A DNA stretch of 64,000 bases from Talpa occidentalis (taxonomy: Eukaryota > Chordata > Mammalia > Eulipotyphla > Talpidae): NCBI RefSeq assembly GCF_014898055.3, contig NW_023603184.1, positions 148,804,149 to 148,868,148 of the forward strand, in the 5' to 3' direction. Shown here piece after piece: positions 57,538-64,000 of this stretch. Made by a program: the position numbers and the translations under genes. The notes under the pieces are model-generated. The model had not been told where the DNA came from and did no database searches. It saw only the letters and a list, made by a program, of their open reading frames with translations. Each line of letters begins with the position of its first letter. Position 1 is the stretch's first letter.

Positions 57538-57807
57538 TTTTTTAAAAAATTTATTTTATTTATGCATACAAGAACTGGGGTGCAGGCCAGAGGTGCAGGG
57601 GTGAGGTGAGAGGATTCACCAGAGACAGAGTGGGGAACAGAAAGGCAGATCCACTGAAATCCACTGCTGAGGGGAGCAGCAGGCCAGACAGGAGAGGTCT
57701 GCTGCGCCGTGTGGGTAGCTCCCTGGCTGGGAATTGAACTTGTGCTGTAGTGGCTGGAGACAGCTTCATAGTGCTGAGACTTAACCCCTGTGCCATCAGG
57801 GAGGCCC
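57538..57807 (-). mobile_element. tRNA-derived SINE (family S, copy 12)
   Basis: A full-length antisense copy of the first subfamily. Imperfect flanks AAGGGTCTAACCGTTTTA (57520-57537) and AAGGTTTTAACTGTTTTTA (57808-57826). Confidence 0.94.
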
Positions 57808-57831
57808 AAGGTTTTAACTGTTTTTATTATT

Positions 57832-58105
57832 TATTTTATTTATTTATTTTAAAGATTTATTTATTTATACAAGCACTGGGTACAGTCAGAAGCGCGGGAG
57901 AGTGAGAGAATTCACCAGAGCCAGAGCGGGGAACAGAACAGGCAGACTGACGAAATACGCTGCTGAGGGGAGCAGCGGGCACAGCAGGAGAGGTCTGCGC
58001 GCCACGTGGGACCCTCGCCGGTAGCCAGGGATCGAACCAGCGCTGCAGAGGCTGAGGGCAGCTTTGGAGCCCAGCGCTTAACCGCTGCGCCACCAGGGGA
58101 GGCCC
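57832..58105 (-). mobile_element. tRNA-derived SINE, CAAGCACTGGG subfamily (copy 13)
   Basis: A full-length antisense copy of the second subfamily, only 24 bp from copy 12 in the same orientation. It carries the diagnostic CAAGCACTGGGTACAGTCAG, GAATTCACCAGAGCCAGAG, GGTCTGCGCGCC and GGGGAGGCCC. The duplication (TGTTTTTA) overlaps the T-rich flank of copy 12, so the insertion used its neighbour's target region. Confidence 0.94.
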
Positions 58106-60632
58106 TGTTTTTAATTTTAAAAGATGATCTAGATTATATTTTTGAAAGGTTATAGTATTTCACACTCATGACAATCGAAGGGAAGAGTATCTTCCCTCCA
58201 TCACCTGTATCACCAGTGAATAAAAAATACTTCTAGATTTAATTTGAATTTAGACTAAAGGGAAATTTTCTATAGACAGGTTTCTCCTGGATGCTGTCTG
58301 TTGAAATTCATGGACCAATTTTATATTTTGTGGGGATTTCTTGTTTCTCCGTTGAAAGATGACTGGATGTCTATCCTTTCTTGTAAATTGTTTTCGTAGC
58401 TTAGAATCCGCTTGTTGGCTTCCTTAATGATTATTTTTGCCACGTGTGAAACCATTTTCTAATCAGTCCATCTGACCTGGTTTCCACCCTTGCGGCTCCA
58501 CCCAAAAAGCTGCTTTCCTGGTTCCCAAACACCCTCACGTCACCCAATTTCATGCCAAGCTTCCTCCCTTATTTTTCGCAACTCCTTGATGAATCCTTTA
58601 TTTACTCTTTCCAAGTCCCAGGTTCTTTTTAACCATAAAGGTGAGACAATAACATCAGCTCTGCAAGTTTCTTGCAAAATTGGAGAGTGTTGGTGTGCAG
58701 CACACGGCAGCGGTGCCCCTGGTCACTGGCTGGCAGCGAGCCCCCACTGGTCTCTCCTAGTGGCCCTGCTTGGCCTGGGAAGGCTGCTGTTCACAGCAAG
58801 AAGCAAGCGCCAGCAGCCAGCGAGGGGCCAGGTGGCGAGACCGTCAGTTGTGCAGACTGCCTCCAGGAACATAGGCCGTGCCGTCCAGGTACCAATAGCA
58901 TCTGTAACAGGAGGGCCTGACAATGACCATGGCCTCATGAGCGCTTTTGACAAAGGGTGCACTGTGCAAAGCCCCTGGCTTGTCAGGCGCCCGGTAGGAA
59001 TCCCCGCCCTCTCCATCACTGTCACACCACAGCCGGCGCCTTGGCAAACAAACCTTGGAGAACTACAGCCCTGCTTCCAGGTGACCGGTGGGCGCACCCT
59101 CTCCTGTGTACCCTCTCCTCCATCAAGAGACCCAGAAGACCTTCATGCCAAGGTCACTTGGCAGGGGCCAGATGCAGCCTTCCGGAAAGTTCTGCCCCAA
59201 GGGAGCAGACCCTTCTACTGAGTCTTTGCTGAAACTGGAAGCGTGGAGGCAGGACCTGGCCCCTGGCCTCGCTGGGTTGGCCTACTGTTTAAAAGGCAAG
59301 ACAGCGCACTTAGAAATGGGGGTTTTCCGCCATTTGCTGGCAAGTCATAGGAGCAACTCTGGGTGTCTCCCACCCCCGGGGCCCTCAGATGCCCGCCTGG
59401 CCCTGAAGGCGTCTGGGCTCCTGATCCCCAAGCCCAGCCCCCTGCCTTCAGGAGCAGATCTCCAGGGACACAGACTCTATAAGGGGGACTCTCACCAACC
59501 CCTGCTCAGTATTCTGTGTGACCCAAGAAGTCATAGTTTTTCTTTCATTCTCTGTGGTGGGACTGCAGGAGGGCGTTTGTAAAGAGTGGAGGCAGATATT
59601 AAATTCACGCCGGGAGGGAAAAAACTCAAGTTCATATGGCAGGAAATCAAATCAGCAGAGATGAAGATGAACTTGGGTGACCTTATAGGATCACAGAGGA
59701 AATGAATAATGAGATTAGAAGATGATAGAAGAAAGACAACAGTGGCGAGGCCCAGCCGAGCTGACCCAAGCGTGACTAGAGGCCGCTCCCCACAGAGAAC
59801 GCAGGGAATGCGGGTGGTGCAATCAGCCATCCCCGACCTGGAAGTGAACTTGGGCAGGCGGAGGGAGGAGCCGCGGCTTCCAGGCGAGCTGATGGAGAGG
59901 CGGACTCCGAGATAGCGCAGGCACGTTTCCATCACTGCACAAACAATGAAAGAATCCGCCGAGCTGTACTTCAAAGAAATGAACCCCAGGTAGGCTGGGG
60001 AGGGTTAAGGGAGGGTGGGCGGGCTTTGACGCCATCGGCCTCCGTGGCTCTCACCTGCGGCCGGGGCCTTGTCAACGTAGCGGGCGCGTGGGCCTGACGA
60101 TGGACACCTGAGCATGTGCAGGCGTCTGGAGAGTCACGGGGGCCCAAGGTGCTGTCTCCTGCTGGCGGCTTCCCCTGCTCACCATTGACCCCTGAGAAAA
60201 TGATGCCAAGGGCTCCAAAATTCTTCAAATCGCTAGAACCAATGGCGAACCTCCCAGCCTGGGGTGGCTGCAAAACAGTTGGCTACAAGGCCCTCCCTAT
60301 GACCTCCATGCCAGGGAGCACCAGGGGGACGCAGGTGGAGGTGGGGTGCAGTGGCGGCGGCGTGAGCGGGGCTGCCCTCGGCGCTTGGCTCACCTGCCAG
60401 CTTCTCCAGGTGGGGAGGGGCCGCCAAGTCACACAGGAACCATCCCGTCTCCTCTGCTGGAGCTGGACTCGGGAGGTCTCCCCACAGGAGGGCCTGGCCA
60501 CTCTTGGGCTGTTTTTGGATGAGCTGGTTCGTCAACACCATCCTTGGATCTGGCCCCTTGCTGATAAGACATAAAGAACCAGACACCCAACAGGCACTGG
60601 GGTGCAGCACACAGACCATGAGGGTTCACCAG
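58106..60632. other. Unique sequence, no gene seen
   Basis: AT-rich to 58460, then mixed. The plus frame 58490-59221 (243 codons) is the longest but overlaps minus frames and shows no domain. A donor-like AAAGGTGAGAC is at about 58637-58647 without a matching recognisable exon. Confidence 0.45.
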
Positions 60633-61058
60633 TGTAATGGCAGGAAGGCCACTAAGCAGGTTTTGTGATCCAGCAGACCGGGTAAAGGAGGAGAGAGTCC
60701 TGGAGCCCTTGGTGGCTTTTCAGGCTTTTATTGGGATTTACCAGGTACACGGCAGGCAGGGGTGCTGGGGGGCCCAGAGGCTGGCAGGCCTCCCAGCCCC
60801 CAGCAAGTCTTCACTCTGTCTGGGCTCTCCGGCCTTCTCTGCTTCTCTCGTGGTTCTGCTTCTCTGCTCTCGTGGTTCTCTGGTGTCCCCATGACGCCGC
60901 CCTTATAAGCCCAGTCTTAGCCCAGGTGCACCCACTTGCGCATGCCCACACCCCACTCCAGGGGCCGCCATCAGGCATGCGTTCAGGACCGCAGGGATCC
61001 ATCATCCATCCTGATGGCGGGAGGGCAGAAAAGCCTGACACTTTTTATTCACCCGACA
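60633..61058 (-). mobile_element. Solo LTR, family A, TSD ACCAG
   Basis: A complete 426-bp copy from TGTAATGGCAGG to ACCCGACA, with the exact 5-bp duplication ACCAG (60628-60632, 61059-61063). TTTATT (60727-60732) and TTATAA (60903-60908) are the reverse complements of an intact polyadenylation signal and TATA-like box, so promoter function could be retained. Confidence 0.96.
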
Positions 61059-61063
61059 ACCAG

Positions 61064-63079
61064 TCTCCGCAAACACTGGGGAGCAGACTGGAGCGGTTCT
61101 TCCTGTGCGCCAATTCCAGGCCCCACAACCCAGCCAGAGGCTCCTCCATGGCCGGTGCCTGCTCTTCCACACCAGCCCCATCCAGAGCCGAGCTTGCCCC
61201 TAGTTCTAGTGGCACCAGAAGACTGGCAGGAGCCCCATTGGGCCACTGCTGGATTTGGACATTCTGTGTCCCGCTCCATGGACACCCCCTTCTACCTGCC
61301 CTGGCCGGACCCCTGGATGGTCATTTGCTCAGAATGTGGTTGGAGGAAGCAGGGTCATTAGTGATCCCCCACTGATGGAGCGTGTCCCCAACTTCAGGGC
61401 CCCCCTTAATCACAGCCTTCCTGATCTATCGTCTTTCCGTTTACATGTGGCCTCTTGCTACCTGCAGGCCTCGTGTTTAGCTGCGAAGCCTGATTTTGGA
61501 GACAAAGGCCAGGCCGCATTTGCTGCACCAGGTGATGGCTGTTCATGTACCTCCTCTCGCCGGGCGCCTTCTGCCTTCCTAACACATTTGTCCTGCAATG
61601 AGAACGTCTTGATGTCTTGACAGAGCCAGATGTGAGCCAAGCTGAGCTCAGTTGCTCGTAGTCTAGATCATCTCTTGGGGCGGACTTTCCTGCCAACTAT
61701 ACAAGATGAATGTGAGGAGAACAGGCTCGGGAGGCGGAAGGGCTCCGCTCGCCAGTGTTAGCACATGGTGCTGGGGTGGAGTCCATTCTGCTCGACGGGG
61801 GACCCCCGACCCACACTGTCCTGCAGCTGCTGCTCCTTTGAACGAAGCCCAAAAGATGATGGCATCTCCCAAGCTCAGCCAGGGCGCCAGAAACCAGGGG
61901 AGGGGATGCTAATTGTCACGGTTCACATGGCAACCGCTGGACAAGTCTCCTGCCCGTTCCCGGGTCTGTGACAGGAAAGGGGTTTGGAAAGGCCGCTGGT
62001 GGCTGGGCCCACACAGTGGACACGGACAGAGGACGCCTCCTGGGGATCCCCTGAGTCGTCTCTGGGCTAGAATGGGGGGCAGCTGGGAACTGCAAAGTTG
62101 GGAGCCCTCCTTGGGGGAAATTTGACAGCTGGGGGGCTAAGCCTTGGGCCCAGGCAAGCTCCCTGTGGGTCAGCAGCCCTGGGGGGGCAGGTGGGAGCTG
62201 GGGGCAGCCAGGCTGCGGCCCTGCCTTCCTGACACGCCCCGCTGGTGGGGAGGAACTACTTGCGAGGAGCTGGCACCTCCGGGAATGCTCCAGGCCCCAG
62301 CTGTGAGCTCTGTGAGGGGGGGGGAATGTGTGGAGAGTTTACATTTGTGATCCATCTCCAACAGCTGCACCAGGAAGCAAGTTTCTCAGGTCTTAACCTG
62401 CCCCATCTTTCTGGAACACCTGTGCGGTCTGTGGAGAGAAGCTGGGGGTGCAAATTCCCTGAGTCTGTCACCCTGGGGCTTCCACGCCCACCCACAGGGC
62501 CCGCGGAACCCTCTGGCTGTGGCTCAATGCTTCTTCCTGGCGGGCCCGGCCTCCACCCGCTCCCGGCCCAGGCAAGCCAGCGGTGGCCAGAGTCCTGTCT
62601 TTCTTGGAAGATCTTTCTCCTTTGATCTTTTGCTTTTTAAAAATTGAGAGAGAATTTACATAATAATGTAAAATCACTTTAAAGTATACAACTCAGTCGT
62701 TTCAACGCCTGCGCAGTATTGCCACAGTCCAGAGGAGACACCCCAGCGCACTGGGCAGCACCGTGCACCATGCCCTCCTGGGCCAAAGACTGGGGGTGCC
62801 GCCTGTTGTCCCTGTGGACTGCGGTCCTGGGAGTTCCTAGGACAGACTCACCCGAAAGGCAACCTGCGTCTGCGTGGCCCCTTAGACTGGGGTCCCTTGG
62901 GAATTCCTGTGAGCTCAGCTTTCTGGCAGGGTTAAGAAAAGTGGTGATGAATGCTCTTGCTGCGGTGGACACCCCTCTGTGGTCAGCCTGAGACGCCGTA
63001 CCCCGCCACTCCCCTCCACAGCACCCCCTTTGGCCAGCCATCCTGGTTGCCCAGATTCGTGCTTTTACCAAAAACATCT
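61064..63079. other. Unique sequence, no gene seen
   Basis: GC-moderate DNA with overlapping frames, none recognised. A short AT-rich piece lies at 62610-62690. Confidence 0.45.
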
Positions 63080-63760
63080 TCTTAATTAAGCCTTGAGTTT
63101 TCGGGTTTTGTTGTTGGGGAGATGAAGGTACAAGGTCGGGTGTGAAATGTTGCTCTGCTTGTGCAAAACCACAAAGATCTGATTGATCGTCTTATGTCCC
63201 TGCAGATGCAGGAGGTTGATTTAATGGATTCCACATAGATTTCAGTGTCAGGAAAATGTTTCTTTTCAAAACCCATGTTGGCTTTGCCTTATCACATAAT
63301 GAAATACAAGACTTGCTGTGGCTTCCTCATTCCCTTGGCTGTCAAGAGGCTAAATATAGCTTTCAATTGGATTAACTAACTGATTGGACATTTCTGGAAT
63401 ATTTATTTCTCTTCTCCTAAAAGATTTTTGATGTTTTTCATTTAAATTTTATTTTCTCTAAAAATGAAATGGTGACACAAAAATACACAACAGCAAACCT
63501 TTGCATCTTGGATGGCTGCTTAGGCATATTATTTAAAAATTATAAAAATAAAATTGTGCAAAGCACTCACTCATGGACATCTTCCTAATCAGGATATCAC
63601 AGGACTAAGTTCTCCATGACTTGCCATAAGAAACCTGTGTTCGATTAGAGTAAAATGGATTAAATGTACAATAGAGCAATTAAAGTGTGAATTATTCATG
63701 GAAATTGTCTATGAGGAGGTGCAAAAATAGAAGAGTGTAGTAAAGGGTCATACTCTTAAT
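63080..63760. promoter_or_regulatory. Long AT-rich block, candidate conserved noncoding DNA
   Basis: About 680 bp of AT-rich sequence with GATCTGATTGATCG, CAATTGGATTAACTAACTGATTGG (63364-63387) and several TTTAATT cores. It does not match the L1 or SINE copies in the window. Could be regulatory DNA or a very old repeat. Confidence 0.3.
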
Positions 63761-64000
63761 ATTCTTTTAATCTCTGTGCTATTTGAACTTGTGAGCATGT
63801 TCTGCTTGGGCTTTCATACATGAAAGAATGTACGAGAAAAGAATAAATAAATGGGCACACACGTAGAAGGAAGTGTGGTCCAGAGCAGAGCCAGCCCAAG
63901 CGCAGGGCACAAGACCCTGTGCCCAAAAGCAACCATGAAACACCTTCATCGCTGTTCTGGCTGGCAGGATCCTGTCCTGAGGGGTCTCTCCACAACTTGA
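63761..64000. other. Unique sequence to the right edge
   Basis: Nothing recognised. The only frame (63756-63995 minus) is unremarkable. Confidence 0.35.

Noticed and set aside
3932..58105. Naming the SINE as a known bat, carnivore or cetartiodactyl family
   Set aside because: The head is generic for several tRNA-derived SINEs and the body does not match the families I can recall with confidence.

Overview
This window looks like mammalian nuclear DNA, from a placental mammal. It carries L1 retrotransposon 3' ends, MIR fragments, tRNA-derived SINEs with target-site duplications, endogenous retroviral LTRs, dinucleotide microsatellites and CpG-dense islands. None of the open frames has the codon structure or domain content of a real protein-coding gene, so no CDS is called. 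I do not recognise the SINE family well enough to name the species. Its head resembles the tRNA-derived heads seen in several laurasiatherian orders, but its body is not one I can assign. The window is best read as intergenic or intronic DNA in a GC-rich, perhaps gene-dense or subtelomeric, region.

Layout. 1-640 is a dense CpG island and a candidate promoter. 2.85-3.16 kb is a second CpG cluster with a good splice donor on the minus strand. 3.9-15 kb is mostly unique sequence with two SINEs, short tandem repeats, a (CTG)14 tract and several AT-rich blocks that look like conserved regulatory DNA. 15.2-18.3 kb is an LTR-retroelement cluster: a deleted provirus (minus strand, TSD AGGGG) whose 5' LTR is split by a solo LTR of a second family (TSD CCGT), followed 57 bp later by another solo LTR (TSD CACAT). 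20.9-21.4 kb holds an old LTR of the same family. 23.7-31 kb is rich in simple repeats, with SINEs and two more LTRs. 32.5-37.6 kb holds L1 fragments, three SINEs and two enhancer-like blocks. 38.5-39.4 kb is an LTR nested inside an older LTR. 40.49-40.91 kb is the only sense-strand LTR. 43.8-44.05 kb is a GGCA-type minisatellite. 45.5-50.7 kb mixes L1, SINE and MIR pieces with a CpG-rich block at 47 kb. 52.5-58.1 kb holds SINEs, L1 and MIR. 60.6-61.06 kb is a further solo LTR.

The main discovery is one LTR family of about 390-425 bp, with TG...CA ends and 5-bp target duplications. It has about nine separate insertions here, so its boundaries, nesting order and subfamilies can be read from the sequence. 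All but one lie on the minus strand, as do ten of thirteen SINEs. That bias would fit a plus-strand host transcription unit, but this is inference. I saw no previously undescribed coding system.
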